64,000 nucleotides of DNA, from positions 1-64,000 of the IMG/VR virus record IMGVR_UViG_3300008448_000046; one strand, written 5' to 3'. Numbering within the stretch: the stretch's first letter is position 1; the number at the start of each line of letters is the position of its first letter. Under the pieces are notes generated by a model that saw only the letters and a list, made by a program, of their open reading frames with translations, was not told where the DNA came from and did not search any database. Source of the DNA: a virus. A program made the position numbers and the translations under genes. Shown here one piece after another: positions 50,533 through 58,541 of the stretch.

Positions 50533-51693
50533 ATGGAAAAATCAGAATACGATTTTAAAAAAATACCGTTTGAAAATATAGTTCGTGTTGGACAACGAAA
50601 TATGTTATATAGAGACCTTTTTACAGTAAGTTGGTTATTAGGCAGATATTGTAACTATCGTTGTAGCTATTGTTGGCCTTATGCACGGAGTGATAAAAAA
50701 GATCATAGACCAACAGAATTATGTATTAAAACTGTAGACGAAATTAAACGACAGGCTAGAGAAAGAGGATTTAATAGTTTTCATTTTAGCCTTAGTGGAG
50801 GCGAACCAACCTTTCATCCAGGGTACATAGATATTTTAAATCATTTGAATAATGATGCCCCAAATACAAATTACACCAGTGTTCATATGACAACTAATAT
50901 GAGCAGAACTGTAAAATGGTTTAACGATGAATATTGTCCTGCTGTTAGTAAATTCCACCGTGCAAGTATAACTGCTAGTCTACACACTGAACATGTTGAC
51001 ACTAAAGAGAAGCTAAAAGAATTTGGAGATAAATTAGAACTTTGTCAAGACCATGATGTACAAGTTACAATTAATATGGTCATGGTACCAGAGTGGTTTG
51101 ATAAAGATTATGAAAACGCTCTTTACTTTCATAATAGGGGTATTAATGTTACATTAAAGCCTCAAAGCGATCCCACTGCTAGTCGGGTAGTAGATGGTTA
51201 TACTTCTGAAATGTTAGAAAAGTTACATAACGGAATGCCTCAACGGGCGTTTACTGAAGCTAAAGCTGCCACTGCTAAACTAGTCTCAAGACCATTTCCT
51301 ACTTTTGTTAAGATGCCTGATCCAATTTATAAAGCAGAAAATCAAAATATCCCACAACACTTTCAAGTAGAATTTATAGATAAAGAACAAAAGGTGTGGT
51401 ACATGGATCAGGCCGAACGATTTAATGCCTTTAATTTTAACAAATTTGAAGGATGGGAATGTAGTAGTGGATATCGAGGTATTATTATACGCGAACCAGA
51501 CGGAAGCATCAAACGAAGTTATAGCTGTCACGATGTGCCATTGGGAAATATAGAAACAGGTTTTAGATTATTTGATAGTCCTAAACCTTGTATTACTCCA
51601 AGTTGTGTAAGTAGTGCCGATAGTAAAATTCCTAAAAGAGCACCTAATACTGAACTACCGTTATTTCCTGGAGATAAAACTTATGCTAAGTAA
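50533..51693 (+). CDS. Radical SAM enzyme with SPASM-like C terminus
   Basis: A 386-residue protein, fourth radical SAM enzyme of the island. GRYCNYRCSYCWPY gives C40, C44 and C47; FSLSGGEPTFHPGY is the SAM-binding GGEP. The C-terminal cysteines (WECSSGYRGIIIRE, then SYSCHDVPLGN and CITPSC) are spaced like an auxiliary cluster. It differs from the twitch-type pair at 41703/44160 and is read after the SDR-like gene. SPASM-type members commonly mature peptides, but no precursor peptide with a clear core is visible nearby. Confidence 0.86.
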   Translation: MEKSEYDFKKIPFENIVRVGQRNMLYRDLFTVSWLLGRYCNYRCSYCWPYARSDKKDHRPTELCIKTVDEIKRQARERGFNSFHFSLSGGEPTFHPGYIDILNHLNNDAPNTNYTSVHMTTNMSRTVKWFNDEYCPAVSKFHRASITASLHTEHVDTKEKLKEFGDKLELCQDHDVQVTINMVMVPEWFDKDYENALYFHNRGINVTLKPQSDPTASRVVDGYTSEMLEKLHNGMPQRAFTEAKAATAKLVSRPFPTFVKMPDPIYKAENQNIPQHFQVEFIDKEQKVWYMDQAERFNAFNFNKFEGWECSSGYRGIIIREPDGSIKRSYSCHDVPLGNIETGFRLFDSPKPCITPSCVSSADSKIPKRAPNTELPLFPGDKTYAK

Positions 51694-52801
51694 ATCTCAT
51701 TTAAACGTACTACAAGAGAGAGTTAAAGATAAAGATTGGGTATGGTTAAACAGAGACATAGTTCATCTTCTAGAAGGTAGAGGAAAACGTAAAATAGGCG
51801 TAATTAATTTTGATGTAGCAGCTTTAAAATATTGGGATAACCTTGGCAGGATAAAACTTTTTATTGTTGGCCATAGCATAAAGAAATTAAAAGAATACCC
51901 TAAACTTTTATTAATGGTCAGAAATGAAGCGTTACCAAATTACAGATGGAAAGAAATAGTAGACTTTATTTTAGAAATAACAGGAAAAAATATTGAAGAT
52001 ATAATGGTTGTTGATGCAGGATATACTACAGACGGAAGTTACCCTCACATAGGTACAAATCCTTTTGTTATTAATCCTGTATTGGATCTAACAAGTGTAG
52101 TGCGAGCACTAACGCCTATTTCTCAAAGAAAAACTTTTTACAATTCTTTATCAAGAAATCCAAAAAATTTTAGATTATTATTTACTTTAGAATTAGTTAA
52201 ACGAGACCTTTTAAATTTAGGGTGTGTGAGTTTTGGAGTTTCAGACGATTACGGGGACGAATTATATAAAGAATTAATACCTGCAGAATACACACATTTG
52301 TTTCCAATGTATGCTGACGGAATAGTAAAAAGAAATCAGTATGTAGTCACTTACCCGCCCGAAGCAATAGATTCAATAGTAAAAGTAGTTTTAGAATCTA
52401 CTTATGACGATTCTATTATACCTGGAACAAAATGTACTAACTACTGTGGAGGTATTTTTAGTGATAGAGTATTTTTAACAGAGAAAACGTTTTTTGCTTT
52501 TCAATCTTATCAGATACCATTATTTGTAACAGTTAAAGGGCATGTGCAAGCTGTTAGGGATCACGGGTTTGATGTCTTTGATGATATTGTAGATCATTCT
52601 TACGATTTAGAACCAAATCCGGGTAATCGAATAAAAATGGTAGCAGAAGAGCTAGAACGTCTTTTAAAGAACAAAGATTCCATAATGTCCGTTACTAATC
52701 TCAACGAGAGGCTAAAAAAGAACAATCAGCATAGACAGATTGTTCAAGAGCAGATCGGAAAAAATCTTAAAGAAAAACTTACTGAATGGTTTAATCAGTA
52801 A
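51683..52801 (+). CDS. Uncharacterised protein with a possible transferase motif
   Basis: A 372-residue protein; the ATG at 51683 (MLSKSHLNVLQ) overlaps the previous gene by 11 bases, while the longer frame lies inside that gene. The C-terminal half has VFLTEKTFFAFQSYQIPLF, then VQAVRDHGFDVFDDIVDHSYD. The 'EKtf....g.Pl.....l..lr..GFd.Fd..iD.sYD' pattern recurs in marine phage proteins and is reminiscent of the donor-binding part of GT-B or fucosyltransferase-like enzymes. DxD is absent. It ends inside the 3' end of the convergent thyX gene (11-base overlap). Confidence 0.62.
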   Translation: MLSKSHLNVLQERVKDKDWVWLNRDIVHLLEGRGKRKIGVINFDVAALKYWDNLGRIKLFIVGHSIKKLKEYPKLLLMVRNEALPNYRWKEIVDFILEITGKNIEDIMVVDAGYTTDGSYPHIGTNPFVINPVLDLTSVVRALTPISQRKTFYNSLSRNPKNFRLLFTLELVKRDLLNLGCVSFGVSDDYGDELYKELIPAEYTHLFPMYADGIVKRNQYVVTYPPEAIDSIVKVVLESTYDDSIIPGTKCTNYCGGIFSDRVFLTEKTFFAFQSYQIPLFVTVKGHVQAVRDHGFDVFDDIVDHSYDLEPNPGNRIKMVAEELERLLKNKDSIMSVTNLNERLKKNNQHRQIVQEQIGKNLKEKLTEWFNQ

Positions 52802-53459
52802 TAAAATTATTGATCATAGGAACTACTTTAGAAATTACTTCTGCACATGCACGAGCAATTTCCATGTGTTCTTTTTGTGTTCCATTAGAGGAACGAAGTT
52901 CGATATAATGTATCCAGCTACGCAATGTACCGTTCATATATAAACGACTTTCAATAAGCCCTTCCGGCAATACAGCACGAGCTTGTTCTTTAGCTATACC
53001 GTTTTCAATAGCCCAATTATATGCCATACGTGCTTCAGTAATAACATTGTTCTGCCACCGACGCCATTGTTGTTGTAAGTCGTCATCGTCGGTTTCTATA
53101 CTGTTCTGTCGATTAGCAGTATCCTGGAGTCGTGCCTCTCTATGTACAAAGTTAAGGTCCTTTGTTGGATCAGCGTAGCGTTGACTAAATTCTTGAAAGC
53201 TAAAACTACGATGTCGTAGCATTTGCCTTGCAATGTCTCGTGTTGTTTCGATTTCTAAACACACTGATACCATTTCAAGCGGACTCCAATGTTTATGTTT
53301 AACTAGATAGTTAATTAATTTTTCGCTGGTTCCTGTATTGAACTGATTACTTGGATTACTTACTCTTGCACAAAAAGCTATAAGATCTTGTGCATCTTCG
53401 AGCCCTTGTGCAAGAATTTCAGGAGATGGTGTACTATGTGATATTAACTTTACTTTCAT
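52791..53459 (-). CDS. thyX: Flavin-dependent thymidylate synthase ThyX
   Basis: A 222-residue enzyme making dTMP from dUMP with FAD, NADPH and methylene-tetrahydrofolate. The family motif RHRSFSFQEFSQRY lies at 82-95. NGTLRSWIHYIELRSSNGTQ near the end carries the FAD/dUMP-contacting residues and the Arg and Ser expected there. It supplies thymidine for the phage's AT-rich DNA. The gene follows a 112-residue phage protein with a 4-base overlap and ends convergently with the accessory island. Confidence 0.95.
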   Translation of the reverse strand: MKVKLISHSTPSPEILAQGLEDAQDLIAFCARVSNPSNQFNTGTSEKLINYLVKHKHWSPLEMVSVCLEIETTRDIARQMLRHRSFSFQEFSQRYADPTKDLNFVHREARLQDTANRQNSIETDDDDLQQQWRRWQNNVITEARMAYNWAIENGIAKEQARAVLPEGLIESRLYMNGTLRSWIHYIELRSSNGTQKEHMEIARACAEVISKVVPMINNFITD

Positions 53460-53794
53460 TTTAACTTTCTATTTTTGAAGAATTTTTTAGTACTGTTTGT
53501 AATGTCTACTCTAAGTCTCTCTGTGTCGAGTTTAAAATTAACATGTTCTATGTCATCTTTATAAGATCCGAGCATTTCTCGAACTTCCTTCTCAAAATCA
53601 CTCCACGATGTATAGGATAATTTTTTTTCTACTTCTATTGACCAAACTTTTTTATTTTTGAAAACAACATCAATGGCATGTATGTATTCAATTGGTATAG
53701 CATCAAATTCAATTTCTTCAAAAATTTCAGACCAAGTATCGTTGATATCTTTAGGAAACCATTTGTTTTCGCTCTGGTTTTTTCGTTGGGACAA
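53456..53794 (-). CDS. Conserved phage protein beside thyX
   Basis: A 112-residue protein. Patterns WFPKDINDTWSEIFEEIEFD and PIEYIHAIDVVFKNKKVWSIE resemble a small alpha/beta domain, then DIEHVNFKLDTERLRVDI and a basic end. Homologues with the same start sit upstream of thyX or near cobS-like genes in marine T4-like phages. No function is known to me. It overlaps its upstream neighbour by 44 bases. Confidence 0.65.
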   Translation of the reverse strand: MSQRKNQSENKWFPKDINDTWSEIFEEIEFDAIPIEYIHAIDVVFKNKKVWSIEVEKKLSYTSWSDFEKEVREMLGSYKDDIEHVNFKLDTERLRVDITNSTKKFFKNRKLK

Positions 53795-54371
53795 GATCTT
53801 CCGCCAGTCTTCTTAAGTTTGCAGCTTCCTTACTTAGTTTGTCTGCTTGACTTCTGTATAGTTTTGCAGTCTCCTCTGGTGTTGCATTTGGATTAGGAGT
53901 AACTAAATCAGGTTCAGAAACTTTCGGTACTTCTTGAATAGTAGCCACATCTACTGTTTCAGATTTTGGACCTTCTGATTTACTAGGCGATTTAAGAGCT
54001 AATTCATCTACAGTGGTTCCTCTTTGCTCGGCAATCATTTGATTTAACTCAGACAGCTGAATAGCAGTAGTATGATTAGGAATCATTTCAATATCTTTAG
54101 TAGCTATTCTAACTAGCTTTCCTTCAGCATGTAAAGCTGGTAACATCATTCTACCATCTGAAAATGGAACCCTAGCTAATACCTCGCCAAACTCAAAGGA
54201 AGCTTGTGCAGTATTACCTTCGACGCAGCTAATAATCGCGTCGTGTTGACTGTCTGATAATAACTCTGTAGGAACTATAAGGCAATAACTAGAGTCACCA
54301 GGCAGTGTTCGAAAAACGACTAAGCATTTTTTTGCATCAGCCTTAACGCGACCTACGTGTTTAAGATCCAT
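53751..54371 (-). CDS. Conserved protein of marine T4-like phages
   Basis: A 206-residue protein starting at MDLKHVGRVK; the ATG at 54371 follows AAAGGAG and overlaps the preceding gene by 11 bases. The N-terminal 130 residues are the conserved domain (CLVVFRTLPGDSSYCLIVPT, ISCVEGNTAQASFEFGEVLA, RMMLPALHAEGKLVRI, NQMIAEQRGTTVDELAL). A Ser/Pro/Glu-rich linker and a helical tail with LYRSQADKLSKEAANLRRL follow. It is repeatedly found next to cobS-like genes. The role is unknown. Confidence 0.72.
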   Translation of the reverse strand: MDLKHVGRVKADAKKCLVVFRTLPGDSSYCLIVPTELLSDSQHDAIISCVEGNTAQASFEFGEVLARVPFSDGRMMLPALHAEGKLVRIATKDIEMIPNHTTAIQLSELNQMIAEQRGTTVDELALKSPSKSEGPKSETVDVATIQEVPKVSEPDLVTPNPNATPEETAKLYRSQADKLSKEAANLRRLAEDLVPTKKPERKQMVS

Positions 54372-54615
54372 TAGATGCTCCTTTAGATACAGCATTTAAG
54401 AATGCAGTAAGTTTATTATAAGTTTGTCCAACTGCCATCATTTCTGCAGGCTTAAATGCACCTCTTGAACTAGCAATGTCAACAATCATTTTCATTGCAG
54501 CCAGATCATTGATGTTTAATTCGGTACCAGCAGCATTTTGAGAGCCTGCCTCGGACTGAGCTTCGGCAGACTGTGCAGTTAAATTAATTTGATTTTCTTG
54601 TGTTTCGTGTTCCAT
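54361..54615 (-). CDS. Small conserved phage protein
   Basis: An 84-residue protein from the ATG at 54615 with AAGGAG at the right distance; the upstream in-frame ATG at 54633 lacks this. The N-terminal 40 residues are rich in Ala, Gln, Glu and Asn and probably disordered. The rest is a helical domain LNINDLAAMKMIVDIASSRG and FKPAEMMAVGQTYNKLTAFL. Similar short proteins precede the 206-residue gene in other marine T4-like phages. Function unknown. Confidence 0.7.
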   Translation of the reverse strand: MEHETQENQINLTAQSAEAQSEAGSQNAAGTELNINDLAAMKMIVDIASSRGAFKPAEMMAVGQTYNKLTAFLNAVSKGASNGS

Positions 54616-54677
54616 AATAATCTCCTTATACACTATATATGATAAAAATTTGTTTCATAGAACAGAAATGAGCAAAA

Positions 54678-55859
54678 TTATGATTCTTGAAATTTTGGAT
54701 TTTCGTAGTAGGCATATGTTCCAAACGGCGGAACAATTTTATCATTACCGTGAATAATAAAGACAGTATCGCAGTAATTTTCGTCACCCCAACTACCCCA
54801 AGGATATCCATCAGTAAACATGATAAATTTCTTTGGTTCAATATTGTTTTCTTTCATATAATGCCAATTAGCATCAAAGTCAGTACCACCGCCACCTTTG
54901 ACTTCGTATCCTCCGATGTCGTCATTATACCCGTCAAAATCTGCCTCGTTGTAAACACTTGTATCAAAGCACCAAATCTTTAACTTAAAATCTTTGTACT
55001 CTTCCATAATTCCTTTAATTTCTGAAAGGAAATCTCTAGCTTGATCATCGCCAATGGATCCACTCATATCTAAAGAAATAGCTATATCGATAGTTTCGTC
55101 AAATCGCATACCTGGTAAAACAGCACCAGTGTGCCAACCTTTTCGATTTGGACGCATAAAAGTATAATCGTTTTTAATAGTGCTTTGGATTTGTTGACGT
55201 AGCAATGTGCGCCAATTTATTTTAGGTTCTGTTAATTCTTTAATTAATCGTTCTACACCCGATGGCACATTACCTGCGCCTGCACCTTGAGCTGCTTGAA
55301 TAGTAGCATCTCTGATCTCGTCACGAATTTTTTTCAATTCTTCTTTTGAATATGACGGCCTACCGTCGCCGTTATCTTTATTCCAGTCAATGTGTTCGTC
55401 AAGTAACTGACCTAGAGCTTTAAGTTGCTCTTCATCCATGTTTGAAAAGATTTCATCATACACTTGTTCTGCACCCCAACCGTAATATTTGGAGTCATGA
55501 AATATTTTAATTTCTGGCGGAACTTCTCCGATCTTGTCTCGAACTAATTGACCATTTACACAATAGTCAGCAGCCGCGTTCCAAATGAATCGATCACGGC
55601 CTTCGACACGACTCATATGATCAAACACATTATGTAGAATTTCGTGTGCAACAACAAATTCAATTTGTTTGATATTTAGAGTTTCGAAAAATTTAGTATT
55701 ATAGTATAAATGACGTCCGTCAGTAGCCGCAGTAGGACACCAATCGTCTGCTTCTTTAATTTGTAGACGAGTAGCCATGTTACCAAAAAACGGATGACGT
55801 AGCAGGAGACCAACTCGAGCTACAACAATTTTATCAACGATTGGATCAGTATTATACAT
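54678..55859 (-). CDS. VWA-domain protein with zinc-metallopeptidase-like domain (CobT-like partner)
   Basis: A 393-residue protein in two parts. The N-terminal half has VVAHEILHNVFDH with the HExxH zinc site at residues 72-76 and fits the metallopeptidase-like domain that precedes VWA domains. The C-terminal half is a VWA domain with the MIDAS motif SLDMSGSIG (264-268) and later GGGGTDF and FTDGYPWGSW. Such proteins pair with MoxR/CobS-type AAA+ ATPases, encoded just upstream, as metal-insertion or protein-remodelling machines. A ribosome site AAGGA and its own consensus promoter at 55888-55916 are present. Confidence 0.88.
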   Translation of the reverse strand: MYNTDPIVDKIVVARVGLLLRHPFFGNMATRLQIKEADDWCPTAATDGRHLYYNTKFFETLNIKQIEFVVAHEILHNVFDHMSRVEGRDRFIWNAAADYCVNGQLVRDKIGEVPPEIKIFHDSKYYGWGAEQVYDEIFSNMDEEQLKALGQLLDEHIDWNKDNGDGRPSYSKEELKKIRDEIRDATIQAAQGAGAGNVPSGVERLIKELTEPKINWRTLLRQQIQSTIKNDYTFMRPNRKGWHTGAVLPGMRFDETIDIAISLDMSGSIGDDQARDFLSEIKGIMEEYKDFKLKIWCFDTSVYNEADFDGYNDDIGGYEVKGGGGTDFDANWHYMKENNIEPKKFIMFTDGYPWGSWGDENYCDTVFIIHGNDKIVPPFGTYAYYENPKFQES

Positions 55860-55887
55860 ATTTTTCCTTAACTGTTAGTATGTACAT

Positions 55888-55916
55888 ATTATAACACCGC
55901 CCGTAGGCGGTGTCAA
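55888..55916 (-). promoter_or_regulatory. Consensus promoter with palindromic spacer
   Basis: Minus strand TTGACA (55916-55911) and TATAAT (55893-55888) with a 17-base spacer. The spacer and the end of the -35 box form a perfect 8-bp inverted repeat (55894-55901 with 55906-55913, loop CGTA) that could be an operator or an RNA hairpin. It drives the VWA gene. Confidence 0.88.
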
Positions 55917-55935
55917 TGTTTAATGGACCAAACAA

Positions 55936-57024
55936 TTATCGATCGGTCGCTTGGCTAATATATTTGCCATATTTAGCATGGAAATCGTCAAAACATTCGA
56001 TCTCGTCTGGATCTAATGGCAGCTGATACTGTGTAAGTGCTAACTTAGTACCCATAATAACCAATTCAGTTTCAAAGTTATTCATGATAAAGTTAAAGAA
56101 ATTGTTAACTTTTTTGTTCCAATCCTTATCGTTTTTATCACATGCATCTTTGAGTTCATAGCACAAACTAATAGTCAAAGAGTACATAGCTGAAATCTCT
56201 TTTGATTCCATCTTTTTAACCTTGCCAGTTAACACATCTTCAGGCTTAGGCATCTTGCTAGCCACTTTACGATGTGCCATAAATTTAATAGCAAGACCTT
56301 CGCCCACTGCACCTGATACCAAGTCAGTAAGAGTGTTCTCGTCACCGTCTTCGTCGTCGAGTAATTCACTTACAAAACTCCAAGTACGAGGAGTAGCAAA
56401 TGCACGACTAGCAGACTTAGGATCAAAATCATAAAGATCTTTTTTGCTGAAAGAAAGGAAACCAACGACATCCTTATTGATCTTATTTTCAGTAGCCCAA
56501 CCAAAGTAGTCGTCCCAGTCTACACGCATTTCCAAGTGAACAAAACGGTTCGCCAATGGAGCAGGCATACGATAAGTAACACCCTTGTCGCTTTCGCGGT
56601 TACCAGCGGCAACTAGAAAAACATTGTCAGGCAATTCATATGTGCCAACACGACGATTAAGAATCAACTGATAGGCAGCAGCCTGTACTGTGGGCGCCGC
56701 AGAATTCATTTCGTCTAGGAACAAAATGACATTTTTATATTTTGATGCTAGTGCTTTACTGGGCAATTCAGATGGGGGAGCCCATGCCATTGTACTATTG
56801 TTAGAATCAAAGTACGGAATACCTTTGATGTCAGTCGGCTCCCAGAGGCTCAAACGAACATCAATTACATGAGCATCAAGCTCGACGCCCAACTGCTTAA
56901 TAATGTCCGACTTACCGATACCCGGAGGTCCCCAAAGGAATACAGGACGCTTGTGCTTGAATGCTTTACGCAAACCTTTTTTAGCAGCATTGGGTCCAAC
57001 TTGTCGAGATGAGATTTCGCTCAT
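55936..57024 (-). CDS. MoxR/CobS-like AAA+ ATPase
   Basis: A 362-residue AAA+ ATPase. Walker A is WGPPGIGKSD (31-40), Walker B ILFLDEMNSA (100-109), with sensor-type VFLVAAGNRESDKGVTYRMP and arginine-finger candidates in PAPLANRFVHLE. It is the family annotated as CobS in marine T4-like phages, where involvement in cobalt chelation for cobalamin is proposed but not established. The MoxR-type partner with VWA protein arrangement here is equally compatible with a chaperone or remodelling role. It has a strong promoter upstream and ribosome site AAAGGA before its ATG. Confidence 0.9.
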   Translation of the reverse strand: MSEISSRQVGPNAAKKGLRKAFKHKRPVFLWGPPGIGKSDIIKQLGVELDAHVIDVRLSLWEPTDIKGIPYFDSNNSTMAWAPPSELPSKALASKYKNVILFLDEMNSAAPTVQAAAYQLILNRRVGTYELPDNVFLVAAGNRESDKGVTYRMPAPLANRFVHLEMRVDWDDYFGWATENKINKDVVGFLSFSKKDLYDFDPKSASRAFATPRTWSFVSELLDDEDGDENTLTDLVSGAVGEGLAIKFMAHRKVASKMPKPEDVLTGKVKKMESKEISAMYSLTISLCYELKDACDKNDKDWNKKVNNFFNFIMNNFETELVIMGTKLALTQYQLPLDPDEIECFDDFHAKYGKYISQATDR

Positions 57025-57070
57025 TTATTATCCTTTAAAAAAATTGTGGTTAAATTGTGTTACAGTCAGT

Positions 57071-57099
57071 ATTATATGACAGAGTTAGGCAACTGTCAA
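57071..57099 (-). promoter_or_regulatory. Consensus promoter before the AAA+ gene
   Basis: Minus strand TTGACA (57099-57094) and TATAAT (57076-57071), 17-base spacer. An inverted repeat TGACAG/CTGTCA (57077-57082 with 57093-57098) spans the spacer and the -35 box, similar in position to the palindrome at 55894-55913. The leader to the ATG at 57024 is about 40 bases. Confidence 0.88.
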
Positions 57100-57106
57100 A
57101 TACTTT

Positions 57107-57502
57107 TTAGCCATTTTGGACTTCTTCTCTGTTTTTCATAGCTTTAACCAATCCGTATTTTCGAATGTCGTCCGAAAACATGTAAAGTTCAAAAGCTTTT
57201 TTTTCAGAAAAAACAACCAAATAACTGTTAGTAAGATAATAAGGACAATCAATATATCTATCAAAAAATATGATTGTTTGGGGACTTAGTTCGATTGGTT
57301 CAGTGAACTTAACTTCGTAACTTCTTAACTCTAGCTCTTTGGTTAAGAAATCGTATCCTTCATCGGATAATCTCAATCCGCCTTCTTTTTTTGAACGGTG
57401 ACTTTGCCACCATTTGAACATATGAATTTTTATGTTAGCAGGATCACAAGATTTTTCTTTTTGTTTAAGAAAAATTTTTGTGTATGTTTCCTTGGCTATC
57501 AT
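57107..57502 (-). CDS. Conserved phage protein of unknown function
   Basis: A 131-residue protein overlapping the preceding gene by 4 bases. A basic N-terminal half (FLKQKEKSCDPANIKIHMFK, WWQSHRSKKEGGLRLSDEGY) looks like a short winged or zinc-less nucleic-acid domain, and IIFFDRYIDCPYYLTNSYLV then VFSEKKAFELYMFSDDI form the second half. Homologues occur in marine T4-like phages with no known function. Confidence 0.65.
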   Translation of the reverse strand: MIAKETYTKIFLKQKEKSCDPANIKIHMFKWWQSHRSKKEGGLRLSDEGYDFLTKELELRSYEVKFTEPIELSPQTIIFFDRYIDCPYYLTNSYLVVFSEKKAFELYMFSDDIRKYGLVKAMKNREEVQNG

Positions 57503-57783
57503 TTAACTGGATCGCCGGATGTTAATTTATAAACTTGAAAATCTTTACAATTAAACATTTGATTTAATTTTTTAGCAAGATTGTGTGCATGTCCGGGGTT
57601 ACTAAAACTGACTTTTTTATATTTTGGTCCAGGGTAACTAGTTAAACTATTAAAACTTTTTAAATTGAAAGGACTACCTTTATAGAAGACAGCCCAAACT
57701 GCTTCTGCTTCTAAAATTTGATCGCATTTATAATTTTTTTTATTTACTTGTTCCAGAAGAACTTTTGGTTTTGGTCTCGACAT
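57499..57783 (-). CDS. Small conserved protein of marine T4-like phages
   Basis: A 94-residue protein. MSRPKPKVLLEQVNKKNYKC, then ILEAEAVWAVFYKGSPFNLK, SLTSYPGPKYKKVSFSNPGH and AHNLAKKLNQMF are blocks highly conserved across these phages, which supports a real gene. No catalytic motif is seen. It is led by CGGAGA and the late-type box at 57817-57810. Confidence 0.72.
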   Translation of the reverse strand: MSRPKPKVLLEQVNKKNYKCDQILEAEAVWAVFYKGSPFNLKSFNSLTSYPGPKYKKVSFSNPGHAHNLAKKLNQMFNCKDFQVYKLTSGDPVK

Positions 57784-57809
57784 ATATACGTCTCCGAAAT
57801 GTACGTATA

Positions 57810-57817
57810 TATTTATC
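57810..57817 (-). promoter_or_regulatory. Possible late promoter before two small genes
   Basis: GATAAATA on the minus strand (57817-57810), 27 bases before the ATG at 57783, the same core as the boxes before the tail genes. An inverted repeat TATACGT/ACGTATA flanks the ribosome site region (57784-57809). Support is weaker than for the plus-strand boxes because the neighbouring genes look early. Confidence 0.5.
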
Positions 57818-57827
57818 CATTTTTTAG

Positions 57828-58064
57828 TTAAAAACCACCACCGTCCATTTTTATAGTAACCGATTCTCCAGATGTTTTTTGTAGTGCAGAAAGAACTTCT
57901 GTATAGTCTTGCAGCAGTTTAGCACTAATTTCACCTAAACAAAATGCTAAATTTTTAGCAGTTTTTATATCTAACTTAATTTCTCTTTGTTGGCTTAGTT
58001 CTGCAGCCCTTACCTGTTGTATAAACTGCTGAATAGGTAATGTGTTAATAGTATTATTTTGCAT
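57828..58064 (-). CDS. Small uncharacterised phage protein
   Basis: A 78-residue helical protein (LPIQQFIQQVRAAELSQQRE, IKLDIKTAKNLAFCLGEIS, KLLQDYTEVLSALQK) with a C-terminal ESVTIKMDGGGF. It overlaps the upstream gene by 11 bases. Similar short helical proteins occur in early regions of marine T4-like phages. Function unknown. Confidence 0.65.
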   Translation of the reverse strand: MQNNTINTLPIQQFIQQVRAAELSQQREIKLDIKTAKNLAFCLGEISAKLLQDYTEVLSALQKTSGESVTIKMDGGGF

Positions 58065-58524
58065 GACTAAGTACCTGTTTCATTTCTAATTCAGTTTTAA
58101 AAGGTCCTCTGGATTCATATCTTTCAATAGTGATTAGTTTAGGACAGAACGATTTTACCCATCCTTTATCAAATCTAATGGTATAATATCCTGCACAGTA
58201 TAAACTTTTACTTTGACTACTCTTTGTAAACAAAGGTAATTTTCTCTTAATATCAAAAAGAGGATTGTATGGATGACATGGTGTAGGAAATCCGTAAACA
58301 TCTCTTACTTCTATTGAAGAGATTTTAGTTTTGATAGATTTTCCAAAGAAATCTTTTCCAAAAATTTTAGTTAGTTCGTCTTTACGATTAAAATATTTTT
58401 CGCCGTCTTTGGAACTTAACATAAACTTGTTGTTTTCTTTTTTATGTAAGATAGCAACCTTTTCACCATCTTTTTCTATTATCCAATACTTTCCTTCTAT
58501 AATGGGTTTAGCTTTTAAATTCAT
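58054..58524 (-). CDS. Conserved phage protein of unknown function
   Basis: A 156-residue protein with AAAGGA before the ATG. KYWIIEKDGEKVAILHKKEN, RKDELTKIFGKDFFG and VYGFPTPCHPYNPLFDIKRK are conserved-looking blocks, followed by SLYCAGYYTIRFDKGWVKSF and CPKLITIERYESRGPF. Two cysteines and a histidine (PCHP) could bind metal, but no family is recognised. Such genes lie near the exonuclease gene in marine T4-like phages. Confidence 0.66.
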   Translation of the reverse strand: MNLKAKPIIEGKYWIIEKDGEKVAILHKKENNKFMLSSKDGEKYFNRKDELTKIFGKDFFGKSIKTKISSIEVRDVYGFPTPCHPYNPLFDIKRKLPLFTKSSQSKSLYCAGYYTIRFDKGWVKSFCPKLITIERYESRGPFKTELEMKQVLSHAK

Positions 58525-58541
58525 TTGTATCCTTTATAGAT

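Noticed and set aside
36210-52801. Anti-phage defence island or prophage/mobile element
   Set aside because: No integrase, transposase, terminal repeats, toxin-antitoxin, restriction or CRISPR gene is seen; composition resembles the rest of the phage.
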